Positions 1 through 9,190 are shown, numbered from the stretch's first letter. The stretch: 64,000 nucleotides of DNA from Ga0077555 sp963741565 (GCA_963741565.1 CAVUIK010000008.1:1-64000); one strand, 5' to 3'. Numbers and translations: made by a program. Notes: generated by a model not told the origin, from the sequence alone.

Positions 1-1
1 A

Positions 2-151
2 CTCGAACACTTGAAATCGCTGCTCGCCCAGCGCGAACCCGAATACGCCCGCGCCGAATGCGTGATCGATACTTCGGGCCGCACTCTCGAGGCCTGCCTC
101 GCCGATCTCGAGCGATTGTCGGCGCCATTGCAGTCGCCGAGAGCAGTCTAG
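2..151 (+). CDS. C-terminal fragment of shikimate-kinase-like protein (5' end outside window)
   Basis: The frame is open from the window edge to a TAG at 149-151 and encodes the last 49 residues of a protein. The stretch with REPEYARAECVIDTSGRT followed by an LADLERL-like helix resembles the C-terminal end of shikimate kinases. It also resembles the kinase-like half of HTH regulators of the BzdR/BoxR type, which are common near aromatic catabolic genes. The ATP-binding part is outside the window, so the two cannot be separated. The catabolic genes downstream make the regulator reading slightly more attractive, but that is inference only. Confidence 0.5.
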   Translation, partial: LEHLKSLLAQREPEYARAECVIDTSGRTLEACLADLERLSAPLQSPRAV

Positions 152-229
152 AAAAGTCTCGCGGTTCGATAGCAGCCCTGCTGAACGCCCAATCAGGCCC
201 ACGCTGCTACTATCCCGTGGCGAAGGAAC

Positions 230-735
230 GAGCGTCATCAACGGCGCGCGGCACGTCTGGCCAACATCATTCAAGTCGCCCATTCATCCGTGATCTACGG
301 GATGAACGACTTCTCCTGCACGCTGTTTGGACCAGTCGGTCAGCGCGTCGCGCACTGGTGGGATCACCCTGGGCACGTCTTGCCGCTAGCCTGGGGAGTA
401 CGTTGCGCATTCGAGGATTTCAAGGTCGATATTCATCCTGGCGACGTGCTGATGCTCAACGAACCTTACCGGGGCGGCACACACCTCAATGGCGTGCCCG
501 TTATATTCCCGGTCTTCGACGAAGCTGGCAAGCTCATCATCTTTCCCGCGGTCCAAGCCCACTAGGTGGACGTCGGCGGCAAGGTTCCGGGCAGCTACTC
601 CGGTCTGTCCAGCAACATCTACAAGGAGGGCGTGCGTATCGCGCCGATCAAAATCTGGCAGCGAGGCCGGCCCGATCGCGCGGCGATGACACTCTTGATG
701 GCGAACATGCGCGTGCCGGTCGAACGCGAGGTCGC
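230..735 (+). pseudogene. Hydantoinase B/oxoprolinase (HyuB) remnant
   Basis: Two adjacent stretches in one frame read like the N-terminal part of hydantoinase B/N-methylhydantoinase subunits. They include MNDFSCTLF, HPGDVLMLNEPYRGGTHLND-like residues and VGGKVPGSYSG. They are interrupted by a TAG at 563-565, where the family usually has Trp (HWVDVGG), so TGG to TAG is the simplest explanation. No convincing start codon precedes the similarity. It ends abruptly near 733, only about a quarter of the way into a normal protein of over 500 residues. The similarity then passes directly into a minus-strand remnant, which marks a rearrangement junction. The gene is clearly non-functional. Confidence 0.75.
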
Positions 736-1023
736 CTGCACGACGAGCTTCAGGCCGAGCGGGGCGATATCGACACTGCCTCCCATGATGGCTGCCACCG
801 GCCGGGGGCCTGTGGTGAGATCGACTGTGTCGAGCGCGTAACCTTCACGCTTGAAGAAACCACCGCCTTCAGCCACGAAATGCGTAATGGAATAGAGGCC
901 TGAGGCACCAATCGCGACGTTGATTTTCTAAGGGGTCTGCGCATTTGTAACGGAAAACGATGCTGTTGCCAGCAGTGCTTTCGTGAGCAGTGCCGCAAGG
1001 CTTCGCAGCAGCTTGGTCGTCAT
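736..1023 (-). pseudogene. ABC transporter substrate-binding protein (NMT1/TauA-like) N-terminal remnant
   Basis: Reading from an ATG at 1023, preceded by an AAGGGGG ribosome site, gives a 31-residue signal peptide (Lys/Arg then Leu/Ala-rich, ending TNAQTP). A TAG follows at 928-930. The same frame continues as KINVAIGASGLYSITHFVAE, then FFKREGYALDTVDL and GGSVDIAPLG. This is the start of NMT1/THI5-like periplasmic binding proteins for small organic acids or amines. CAG or CAA to TAG right after the signal peptide explains the stop. The remainder of the gene is missing because the sequence switches to the hydantoinase B remnant on the other strand near 735-745. Confidence 0.75.
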
Positions 1024-1249
1024 GTCATATGCCCCCTTGGCCCAGTCCCATCTCTCGGTCGATCATCAGCGGCTTGAGCCGATACGCTGTAAAACAAGTT
1101 GGCCCGCGGAATGGCCTGTCAAGCTTATTCGGTATGAAGTGATGCTCAGACCATTCCCATGGGCGTCTTGCCGCTCATAACATATGATGATCTTGTGATT
1201 GCCTGCGGATCAATCGATCGAGCCCAAGTCCCGCCAACAGTGAAAATCT

Positions 1250-1915
1250 TTGCTCATGCCCCGGATACCCAGCAGCCTGCATGCGCTCACCGTTTCGAAC
1301 CTGGTCGTGAAGGTCAAGATGACCCGGGAGCCGACCGCAGCCGGTGTCTTGGAGACGGTCGCGGTCAAGGTCAAGAAGCGCAGACTGATCGTGCGTCTCG
1401 TTGGCAACCGGATCGCCTTTTCTCCACCACTGATCATCAGCGAGACAGAGGTGGCAGAGAACGAGGATTGGCACTTCTTCTTAAACCAGCAGCTGACCGC
1501 GTCTTGGTATCTGGCCAAGGCCTTCGTGCCGGCGATGAAGGAGGCCGGCTGGGGTCGCATCATCCACGTGAACGGCCCGGACGGATATACGGGCGGCTTT
1601 ACGCGGGTCCCGCATTCCACTGCCAAGGGAGCGCTGCGAACGCTTACGAAGTCACTGGCGTCGGGCCTCGACGAGTTCGGGATCACGGTCAACGACGTAA
1701 ATCCGGGCTTCATGGATACCGTCCGCGACTATGAGACCCATCCGGGCATGACGCCTGAATTCAGCGCCCGACGCGCCCAAGAACGGCACCCGATCAAGCG
1801 CCAGTCGCGTCCGGATGAACTTGCATTCGCCGTCGCCTTCCTGTGTTCGGAGCGTTCGGGCGCGATCACTGGCTCAGCAATTCACATCGACGCGGGCGAG
1901 AAGATGTTCGGGTAG
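1250..1915 (+). pseudogene. Chimeric remnant: class III aminotransferase tail joined to the C-terminal half of an SDR
   Basis: The 221-residue open frame joins two unrelated pieces. Residues about 19-68 (KMTREP, then LIVRLVGNRIAFSPPLIIS) match the C-terminal end of class III aminotransferases. Residues about 72-221 match a short-chain dehydrogenase from helix 4 onwards, including WGRIIHVNG, GITVNDVNPGF and a C-terminal GSAIHIDAGEKMFG. The Rossmann TGxxxGIG part is absent. The catalytic Tyr of YxxxK is His (PHSTAKG, His122 with Lys126), and the upstream catalytic Ser position is also not Ser. Neither enzyme could work. The open frame could still be expressed, but I regard it as decayed DNA. 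Confidence 0.65.
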
Positions 1916-1978
1916 TTCACCATTGCATCTGGAGCTTCGTGCGCTGTGGCCGAACGGATTGATCTGGAGACACCGACG

Positions 1979-2425
1979 ATGAAGAACAGTGACTGGAGCA
2001 AGGTGACGCGGCCGGTTCCCGTACCGAACGAATGGACCAAGCCGTTCTGGGATGCCGCCAGGCGCGGTGTCCTGGAGTTGCAGCGCTGCCAGAGCTGTGG
2101 ACATTTCCAGCATCCGCCATACGCGACCTGTCTCAAATGCATGGGTATCGATCTGAAGTTCGAGCCTGTTCGCGGCGTCGGGACGATCTATGCCTACACC
2201 ATCATGTATCACACCGGAGACAAGCGCTTCGCCGCCGCGGTTCCATACGCCAGTATCATTGTGGAACTCGACGATGCGCCAGGCGCCTTGCTTGCCGCCA
2301 ACTTGCTGGACGTGCCATACACCGAGGCCAAGGTCGGCCGTCGTGTCGAAGTCTGCTTCAATAAGCTCAATGACGACATCACGCTGCCGCAGTTCCGGCT
2401 GGCGCGTGTAACGGCAGCAGAATAG
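1979..2425 (+). CDS. Zn-ribbon/OB-fold DUF35 protein (ChsH2-like partner of thiolase-like enzymes)
   Basis: This 148-residue protein has an N-terminal rubredoxin-like zinc ribbon with Cys37, Cys40, Cys51 and Cys54 (CQSCG and CLKC), followed by an OB-fold. This is the DUF35 architecture. DUF35 proteins bind acyl-CoA and form complexes with non-decarboxylating thiolases or with Ltp2-type retro-aldolases. The next gene, 10 bp downstream, encodes exactly such a thiolase-like protein, so the two are probably one enzyme. I chose the ATG at 1979 because GGAG lies 8-9 bp upstream; a GTG at 1946 would add 11 unconvincing residues. Confidence 0.85.
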   Translation: MKNSDWSKVTRPVPVPNEWTKPFWDAARRGVLELQRCQSCGHFQHPPYATCLKCMGIDLKFEPVRGVGTIYAYTIMYHTGDKRFAAAVPYASIIVELDDAPGALLAANLLDVPYTEAKVGRRVEVCFNKLNDDITLPQFRLARVTAAE

Positions 2426-2435
2426 GAACAGCACC

Positions 2436-3620
2436 ATGTGGGATAATCGATGCAAGATCGCCGTCAGCGGCGTGGGCTATTCCAAAATCTCGCGATTGGC
2501 GGACATTCCGCTCGCCGCGCACGCGCTAGAGGCTGTCATAGGCGCGGTGGCGGACTCAGGCCTCCGGATGGAGGATATCGACGGCCTCTCGACTTACCCC
2601 GAGCTGCCGGCCACGGGACATGCCGAAGTCGACGGCATTTCGGTGGTCTCGGTCAACTGCATGATGGCGATGCTCAAGCTGCCGAGTCTCACATGGCACA
2701 TGCAGGTCGGCAGCAACAACATTGGCGGTGCCGTTCAACAGGCGACTAACGCGCTGCTGGCAGGCGTGTGCAAGTACGCTGTCGTTTGGCGCGCGATGCA
2801 TAATCCCAAGGGCACGTATCAGAATTTGCCGGGCGCGAGTGCACCCGGTCCGCTGCAGTTCACCGCACCGTTTGGCTTTGGCGGACCGGGGCAGCACATG
2901 GCGGTCGCCTACACGCGCTATCTCGAGCGGCACAACCAAAGCCGTGACAAGATGGTGACGCTGGCGCTGGCGCAGCGCCGGCACACGCAGCACAATCCGC
3001 ACGCTTTCTTCCACGGCGTGCCGCTGACACGCGAGGACTATTTCAACTCTCGGATGGTGGCCCATCCGTTCTGTCTCTACGATTGCGATATCCCGGTGCA
3101 GGGCGCCGTCGCCATCGTACTGACGACAGCGGAGCGGGCCCGCGACCTCAAACCGAAGCCCGCCTACATGGCGGGCTATGGCCAGCGGCTTCATTTCGAG
3201 GTCGCTGGCCGCATCGGCAGCCTTGCCAACTACATGGAGGGCGGCGCCAGCTCGGCCAAGCTGACCTGGGAGCGCTCGGGAATGACGCCTAAGGACGTCG
3301 ATGTGGCGCAGATCTATGACGGCTTCTCGGCATCGGTGATCTACGGCCTCGAATCCTACGGCTTCTGCAAGGAGGGCGAGGCGCTCGATTTCATTCAGGA
3401 CGGACGCATCGAACTCGACGGCGAACTGCCGCTCAACACGTTCGGCGGCAGTCTCGGTACGGGGCGAATTCATGGTCTCTGGCATATCATCGAGGGGGCG
3501 CTGCAGGCCTCCGGTCGCGCGGGATCGCGGCAGGTCAAGGGCGCCAACGTGTCCTTCGTCGGCGCTAGCGCTCCGATCGTGACGGGCACGACGTTCATCT
3601 TCGTCGGGGAGCCCTATTGA
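2436..3620 (+). CDS. Thiolase-superfamily lipid-transfer protein (Ltp2/SCP-x-like), probable acyl-CoA aldolase
   Basis: This 394-residue protein has the thiolase fold of lipid-transfer-type acetyl-CoA acetyltransferases (start IAVSGVGYSK; end NTFGGSLGTGRIHG). The nucleophilic Cys expected in a VNxxCxSG-type motif is not present; the equivalent stretch reads HMQVGSNNIGGA. This is typical of Ltp2-like retro-aldolases, which work with a DUF35 partner on side-chain acyl-CoA intermediates, rather than of true thiolases. The neighbours (DUF35 upstream, CoA-transferase overlapping downstream) support CoA-thioester degradation. The substrate cannot be read from the sequence. Confidence 0.85.
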   Translation: MWDNRCKIAVSGVGYSKISRLADIPLAAHALEAVIGAVADSGLRMEDIDGLSTYPELPATGHAEVDGISVVSVNCMMAMLKLPSLTWHMQVGSNNIGGAVQQATNALLAGVCKYAVVWRAMHNPKGTYQNLPGASAPGPLQFTAPFGFGGPGQHMAVAYTRYLERHNQSRDKMVTLALAQRRHTQHNPHAFFHGVPLTREDYFNSRMVAHPFCLYDCDIPVQGAVAIVLTTAERARDLKPKPAYMAGYGQRLHFEVAGRIGSLANYMEGGASSAKLTWERSGMTPKDVDVAQIYDGFSASVIYGLESYGFCKEGEALDFIQDGRIELDGELPLNTFGGSLGTGRIHGLWHIIEGALQASGRAGSRQVKGANVSFVGASAPIVTGTTFIFVGEPY

Positions 3621-4816
3621 TGCCGCAAAACGATCTGCCATTTGAAGGGGTCAGGGTTCTCGACCTGTCGCAGGGAGTCGCGGGCCCTTACTGCGCCATG
3701 ATGCTGGCGCGCAACGGCGCCGACGTCATCAAGCTCGAGCCAACCGGAACCGGGTGCTGGAGCCGCCAACTCGGCAAACCCATTGGCGATCAGACCGCTC
3801 ATTCCCTCGTCGTGCATCGAGGCAAGCGAAGCCTCGCGCTCGACCTGAAGGATGCAGCGGGCGTTGCCATCGCCCGGCGCCTAGCGGATCACAGCGACAT
3901 CGTCATTCACAACTACCGCATCGGCAAGATCGACCGTTTCGGTCTCGATTACGTAACGCTCCAGAAATCCAATCCGGCCGTCATCTACACTTGGATCACC
4001 GGCTTCGGCACGCGCGGCCCGAAGGTGGAGCAGCCAGCAACCGATTCGGTCATGCAGGCGTTTACGGGGCTGATGTCGATAAATCGCGATAAGGATGGCA
4101 TGCCGCAACGGATCAACATGCTGGCGATCGATTTCACGACTGGCCTTTATGCGTTCCAAGCGGTCGCGGCCGCGCTCTATCGCAAGGCGATGAAGGGCAA
4201 AGGCGCGCTGATCGAGACGAGCCTGCTGGAATCGGCCCTCGTGCTCCAGGAAGCGGCCCTCATGGAATCGTACTTGCAGGGCGGAACCGCTGAGCCCATC
4301 GGCATGCCCGTCGGCACGTTCAGGACGCGCGACGGCCATATGAGCATCAATGCTCGCCGCCAAATTCATTTCGAGCGCTTCTGCAAACTCCTGTCCAAAG
4401 TAGAATGGATCGCCGATCCCCGCTTCAATGACCCGCGAGCAAGGGTCGCGAACAGCGACGCGCTCATGGCATTGATGCGTCCGATCATCGAGCAGAAAAC
4501 GACCGGCGAATGGAGCCAGCTACTATCCGGGATCGATGTCCTTCATGCCGCGGTGCACTCCCATCAAGATCTTTTCAGCAATGATCAGGTTGACGCCGTC
4601 GCAGCATTGCATTGGGTCGAGGATCGCACAGTCGGACGCGTGCCAATGGCGTCCATTGCAGGCCAGCCTCGACCGGCTACCGGAGACCAACTCAGCATGA
4701 GCCCCGCGCTCGGCGAGCACTCCCGGGAGATCCTGACCGAACTCGGCATTGCCCCCAGCGAGATCGAGACGCTCATCAGCAGAGGTACGCTGCAGTGTGC
4801 CGGCACGTCTGGCTGA
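3620..4816 (+). CDS. Family III CoA-transferase (CaiB/BaiF)
   Basis: A 398-residue class III CoA-transferase. These enzymes move CoA between carboxylic acids through an Asp-bound anhydride. The N-terminus VRVLDLSQGVAGPYCAMMLA followed by GADVIKLEP is the family signature, and the Asp in ATDSVMQAFTG is the likely catalytic residue. Its ATG overlaps the TGA of the preceding aldolase gene by one base (TGATG), which shows translational coupling. It probably activates the acid that the aldolase/DUF35 pair then processes. An alternative TTG three bases upstream is less likely. Confidence 0.88.
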   Translation: MPQNDLPFEGVRVLDLSQGVAGPYCAMMLARNGADVIKLEPTGTGCWSRQLGKPIGDQTAHSLVVHRGKRSLALDLKDAAGVAIARRLADHSDIVIHNYRIGKIDRFGLDYVTLQKSNPAVIYTWITGFGTRGPKVEQPATDSVMQAFTGLMSINRDKDGMPQRINMLAIDFTTGLYAFQAVAAALYRKAMKGKGALIETSLLESALVLQEAALMESYLQGGTAEPIGMPVGTFRTRDGHMSINARRQIHFERFCKLLSKVEWIADPRFNDPRARVANSDALMALMRPIIEQKTTGEWSQLLSGIDVLHAAVHSHQDLFSNDQVDAVAALHWVEDRTVGRVPMASIAGQPRPATGDQLSMSPALGEHSREILTELGIAPSEIETLISRGTLQCAGTSG

Positions 4817-4901
4817 GTAGGCGCTGCACCGGTGCTAGGCTCACGCATGATTTGGGGAGCACTCGTTGCCACAAGGGAAATGGCTGCTGGGGGAGGACGA
4901 C

Positions 4902-5639
4902 ATGGTTGGTGACGAGCGCGCAATTGTGCTGGTGCACAGTTCGGATCTGCATATCGACGACGATATCGAGCCCGGAAAATACAACGGGCTCGAGGGGTTG
5001 GATTTCGTTCTCAAGACCGCTGCAACAGTGAGAGCCGACATCCTGCTGCTCGCCGGGGACACCTTTGACAACGGGCGTATCCCAGAGGCTGTAACTCGCC
5101 GCGCCGGTGCGCTGCTGGCAGAAGCGCGCATGCCCGTGATCCTGCTGCCCGGCAACCATGACCCCGCGATGCCGGATGGCGTTTTTCATCGCTCGGGCAT
5201 TTTCGAATTGCCACACACGATGGTGATTGGTCACACGCACGGGGAGCGCATTCTATTCGAGCCATTCGATCTCGAGGTCCTCGGCCAGCCCCATCGCAGC
5301 TATGGCGACATGCCGCCGTTGCCCGCGAACACAACGCGCGAGACCCGCTGGCGTGTGGTCGTGGCGCATGGCCACTATGTGCCGGTTCACGATTGGCAGG
5401 ACCAGGCGCATCGATCCTGGAAGTTCGGCGACGGCGACGTCGATGCCTTGAATGCCGACTACATCGCGCTCGGTCATTGGGACCGCAATGAAGCCGTTGG
5501 CGCCGGAGCACGCCGGGCTCATTACTCCGGGGCGCCCGATCTCGCTCAAACCGTCAACGTCATTCGGCTATGCCCAGAGTCCGGCGTAACCGTCGAACGC
5601 CGGCCGCTGAACATGCCGTTTCCGCCTCGTTGGTCATAG
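4902..5639 (+). CDS. Calcineurin-like metallophosphoesterase (SbcD/Mre11-like fold)
   Basis: The 245-residue protein carries the metallophosphoesterase metal ligands in order: SSDLHIDDD near the N-terminus, LAGDTFDNG, LLPGNHDPAM, VVVAHGHYV and ALGHWDRN. It is short for SbcD and has no capping domain, so it is better treated as a general phosphodiesterase/phosphatase of the DNA-repair-exonuclease-like family. The start at ATG 4902 is backed by a very strong GGGGGAGG ribosome site 6-8 bp upstream; a TTG at 4866 is weaker. It lies between two CoA-transferase genes on the same strand, and its link to them is unclear. Confidence 0.82.
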   Translation: MVGDERAIVLVHSSDLHIDDDIEPGKYNGLEGLDFVLKTAATVRADILLLAGDTFDNGRIPEAVTRRAGALLAEARMPVILLPGNHDPAMPDGVFHRSGIFELPHTMVIGHTHGERILFEPFDLEVLGQPHRSYGDMPPLPANTTRETRWRVVVAHGHYVPVHDWQDQAHRSWKFGDGDVDALNADYIALGHWDRNEAVGAGARRAHYSGAPDLAQTVNVIRLCPESGVTVERRPLNMPFPPRWS

Positions 5640-5841
5640 CTCGCTGTGGCTAGAGCGCTTTCTGACTCACTTGAATCGAGCTAGTTGTAGGTGGGCCAAG
5701 ACATCGATGCGCTGCGGCGCGATGCGTCGGGCGCGCGACCCAACGTGCAGATGCTGAAAGTGTTGAGTCGCACATCTCGCGAAGCCGGCTTCGCAACATG
5801 CTTGACCCAACGTACATGGGATGCGCTCCAGGAGGAACATC

Positions 5842-8448
5842 GTGGCTGCTGAAAAAGATGAGATCGGTTCCTCAAGCCGCACCGAACGCCCCGGCCCGCT
5901 GTCGGGCATCCGGGTCATCGAGTTGGCCGACGAGCAAGCCGAGTATTGCGGTTTGACGCTTGCCGGGCTCGGCGCCGACGTCGTCAAGGTCGAGCCTCCC
6001 GGCGGCAGTCCGACGCGCCGCATCGGGCCATTTTACAAGGACAAGGTGGATACCGAAGGGTCGCTGTTTTTCTGGCAATACAATCGAGGCAAGCGCTCTG
6101 TCACGTTGGACCTGAAGCAGGAGCCGGATCGCGCGCGGCTCCGAGCGCTGCTGGCAACAGCGGATATTTTGCTGGAGACGACACCGAAAGGCGAACTCGA
6201 TGGCCTGGGGCTTGGGTCGAGCGCGCTCGCAAAGGCGTTTCCGACGTTGATTCACGCCCGCGTCACACCTTTTGGCGACGATGGCCCGTGGAGCGACTTC
6301 AAAGCATCGGACCTCGTGCACCTCGCTCTCGGCGGCGTGATGATGAACTGCGGCTACGATCCCGCACCCGGCGGCACGTATGATCTGCCGCCGATCGCGC
6401 CGCAAATGTGGCATGCCTATCATGTTGCCGGCGAACAACTCTCGATGGCGCTTGTGGCAGCGCTGATGTACCGCTTCCGCACCGGCAAGGGCCAGCAGGT
6501 TTCCTGCGCCGTGCACGAGGCCGTCGCCAAGTGCACCGAAGTCGACTTGATGACCTGGGTCATGCGGCGCGCGCCGGTCTACCGCCAGACTTGTCGCCAT
6601 GCGCGCGAGTCCGTCTCCCCGCACCCGACCATCGCACACACCAAGGATGGCCGCTGGGTGATGGCGAACCTCGGCAACCGCGCCGACGACGGCGAGAAGC
6701 TCGTTGCCCTCCTGGAGCGCTACGGCATCGAGCCGGGCATCGATCCGAAGACCGCCGCGCCGCCGCGAACCGGGCGCTTTGTTCCGGGAACCGCGCCAGA
6801 CACGTCGAAACGCGATCCGTCCATGGAGGCCGTGACGCGCTTCGTGCGCGCCTTCACCTATGAGAACATCCCCTGGCGCGAGGCCCAGCAAGCCGGCATG
6901 CTGTGGGCTCCGCTCAGGAAACCGCACGAGAATGCCGTCGATCCGCACTGGCTGAAACGCGGCAGCCTGACCGACGTCGAGCATCCCGAGCTCGGCACGT
7001 CATTCCGCTATGCCACCAGCAAGTGGGTTGCGACCGAGACGAGTTGGACGGCCGGCAGGCGCGCGCCGCGCCTCAACGAGGATGCGGCAACTGTCGACAC
7101 GCCGCCGGAGCGCCACGCGCCTGTCATCTCGCCGAAGCCCGAGCCGGCGCGCGCGGGCAAATCGTCGAAGCGCGGCAAACCATTCGCACTCGATGGCATT
7201 CGCGTCGTCGATTTCACCTGGTTCTTGGCTTCGGCCGGCGGTACCCGGTTCCTGTCTTCGTTCGGCGCAGAATGTTTGAAGATCGAGATCAAAACCCACC
7301 CCGATACGCGCCTTGCCGCCATGGCGCCGATCGGCGGTCGCGAGGCACGCGAAAAGGCGACCGCGCCACTGAAAGGCGTCACCGACCCTGATATGGGCGG
7401 CCAGTTCAACAACAAGAACCCGGGAAAGCGGGGCATCTCGCTCAATGTGCGCCACCCCAAGGGCCTCGAGATCGCGCGCAAACTGATCGCGATGTCAGAC
7501 ATCGTCGCCGAAGGCTTCTCTCCGGGCGTGCTCGACAACTGGGGCCTTGGCTACAAGACGCTCAAGGAGATCAAGAAAGACATCATCTATGTGCAGCAGT
7601 CCGGCATGGGCGCCCAAGGGACCTATGGCCGCTTCCGAACCGTGGGGCCGATCGCCAATGCGTTCGCGGGTCTCTCCGAGATGTCGGGGCTGCCGGAGCC
7701 GGCGATGCCGGCGGGCTGGGGTTATTCCTATCTCGATTGGATGGGCGCCTACAGCTTCGCGCTCGCCATGCTCTCCGGGCTCTATCACCGCGAGCGCACC
7801 GGTCAGGGCCAATGGATCGACGCCTCGCAGACCGAGGTCGGGCTTTTTATCTGCGGCACCTCGATCCTCGACTGGTCCGCGAACGGCCGCATCTTCAGCC
7901 GCTACGGCAATCGCTCGCCCTATAAGCCGGCGGCCCCGCACGGCGCCTACCCTTGCGCCGGCGACGATCGCTGGCTCGCCGTCGCCTGCTTTACCGATTT
8001 GGAATGGCGCGCGCTCTGTGACGTGGCGGAAAAACCCGAGTGGGCGCGCGATGACCGCTTCGCAACGCTCCCTGGCCGCCTCGCCAACCAGGACACGCTC
8101 GATGCGATTGTTGGACAATGGACGCGCGGCCACGATGCTCGCCAGCTCATGATGATGCTGCAGAAGGCGGGCGTGCCGGCAGGCCTATGCCAGACGACCG
8201 AGGAACGTTGTGATCTTGACCCGCAACTGCGGCACCTCGAGTGGCTAACGGAAGTGACCGGAACAAGGATCGGCCGCTGGCCCGTCGCCGAGGTGCCCGT
8301 CACGCTCTCGGAGAGCCCGGCGTACGCGGGCGGGCGTATCGACCGTGGCGCCCCCTGCTATGGCGAGGACAACGAATACGTTTACGGCGAGCTGCTTGGC
8401 ATGACGACAACAGAAATCAAGGCACTCGCAGCCGACGGCGTGTTCTGA
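5842..8448 (+). CDS. Double-domain family III CoA-transferase (tandem CaiB/BaiF fusion)
   Basis: The 868-residue protein contains two complete class III CoA-transferase domains. The first starts at GIRVIELADEQAEYCGLTLA about residue 20. The second starts at GIRVVDFTWFLASAGGTRFL about residue 453. A Pro/Lys-rich linker with KPEPARAGKSSKRGK joins them. Class III enzymes normally form interlocked dimers of identical 400-residue chains, so this chain could fold as an internal dimer. I chose GTG at 5842 because AGGAGG ends 6 bp upstream; an in-frame ATG at 5821 lies before that site. The second domain looks more conventional than the first, so the pair may be asymmetric. Confidence 0.85.
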   Translation: MAAEKDEIGSSSRTERPGPLSGIRVIELADEQAEYCGLTLAGLGADVVKVEPPGGSPTRRIGPFYKDKVDTEGSLFFWQYNRGKRSVTLDLKQEPDRARLRALLATADILLETTPKGELDGLGLGSSALAKAFPTLIHARVTPFGDDGPWSDFKASDLVHLALGGVMMNCGYDPAPGGTYDLPPIAPQMWHAYHVAGEQLSMALVAALMYRFRTGKGQQVSCAVHEAVAKCTEVDLMTWVMRRAPVYRQTCRHARESVSPHPTIAHTKDGRWVMANLGNRADDGEKLVALLERYGIEPGIDPKTAAPPRTGRFVPGTAPDTSKRDPSMEAVTRFVRAFTYENIPWREAQQAGMLWAPLRKPHENAVDPHWLKRGSLTDVEHPELGTSFRYATSKWVATETSWTAGRRAPRLNEDAATVDTPPERHAPVISPKPEPARAGKSSKRGKPFALDGIRVVDFTWFLASAGGTRFLSSFGAECLKIEIKTHPDTRLAAMAPIGGREAREKATAPLKGVTDPDMGGQFNNKNPGKRGISLNVRHPKGLEIARKLIAMSDIVAEGFSPGVLDNWGLGYKTLKEIKKDIIYVQQSGMGAQGTYGRFRTVGPIANAFAGLSEMSGLPEPAMPAGWGYSYLDWMGAYSFALAMLSGLYHRERTGQGQWIDASQTEVGLFICGTSILDWSANGRIFSRYGNRSPYKPAAPHGAYPCAGDDRWLAVACFTDLEWRALCDVAEKPEWARDDRFATLPGRLANQDTLDAIVGQWTRGHDARQLMMMLQKAGVPAGLCQTTEERCDLDPQLRHLEWLTEVTGTRIGRWPVAEVPVTLSESPAYAGGRIDRGAPCYGEDNEYVYGELLGMTTTEIKALAADGVF

Positions 8449-8682
8449 CGCGGTGTTCGCCCTTCCAGTCTCGCTGCAATCGCCGCGCCGACCGCAAGGG
8501 CGATGCCTGCCCCAGCTGGTGGCCAGCGGTGCGCATAGGCTGCCGAACTCCGGCATAACCTGGCGATGGGCCTGGACGGCGCCGATACGCGTGACGGCTC
8601 CGGACCGTGCTTCCACTATGTCCGGACAATCTTGAATAGGCAGCGGATCGCCCAAGGGTGACGCTGGGAAGGGGCGCAGCCG

Positions 8683-9190
8683 GTGCAGTGGTCTCGAATA
8701 GTCATCTCGGGCGTCTCAACGGACATGATCGAGCTGGGCGACGGCCCGCCGCTCCTCTTCTTGCATTCCGGCGAAGGCCCGCTGGTGCCGACCGACCGAT
8801 ATCTGCATGAGCTTGCCCGTAGGTTCCGAGTCATCGCGCCCTGGCATCCGGGCTTCGGGCGGTGCGATATTCCCGAGGATTTTCGCGATATCAAAGATCG
8901 CGCCTACTTTCATCTCGAACTCGCCGAACACTACAGGCTTAAGGACGCTGTGCTGTGCGGTGCATCGTTTGGAGGTTGGATTGCAGCAGAGATGGCCGTC
9001 TGCGATGCGCGGCGCTTCGGCAAGCTTGTCCTTGTTGATGCCTTCGGCATCAAGGTCAGCAATCGCGAGACTTCGCGATATTGCGGATGTCTTTGCGATG
9101 CCGGCCGACGAGATCGTGCGGACGACTTATCTACGCCCCGAAATTGCCGCGCGCGACACAACCCGGATGCCAACAAGCCTTCTGACGACC
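8683..9190 (+). pseudogene. Alpha/beta hydrolase, frameshifted and 3'-truncated
   Basis: From a GTG at 8683 the frame encodes an alpha/beta hydrolase N-terminal half: PPLLFLHSGEGP (oxyanion region), the nucleophile elbow GASFGGW and VLVDAFGIK. After SNRET the frame breaks at TT 9072-9073. Removing one T restores RDIADVFAMPADEIV and RPEIAARDTTRMP in the next frame. The similarity then stops near 9180-9190, before the acid and His of the triad, about 150 bp from the 3' end of the tRNA-Arg gene. The truncation means the gene is dead even if the frameshift is a sequencing error. Confidence 0.75.

Noticed and set aside
58..903. 281-codon plus-strand open frame over the hydantoinase B and binding-protein remnants
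   Set aside because: It has no recognisable domain and overlaps real similarity in two other frames. It is open only because of high GC content.
5691..5850. Short plus-strand frame just before the double CoA-transferase (contains TCLTQRTWD)
   Set aside because: About 50 codons, no good start or ribosome site, and no family I can name. It may be a remnant, but I cannot support it.
5872..6984. 370-codon minus-strand frame opposite the double CoA-transferase
   Set aside because: The coding strand has two clear CoA-transferase domains; the reverse frame has no motif.
8449..8682. Possible thiolase-tail remnant (AELRHNLAMGLDG) between the CoA-transferase and hydrolase genes
   Set aside because: The similarity is only a few residues and not convincing.
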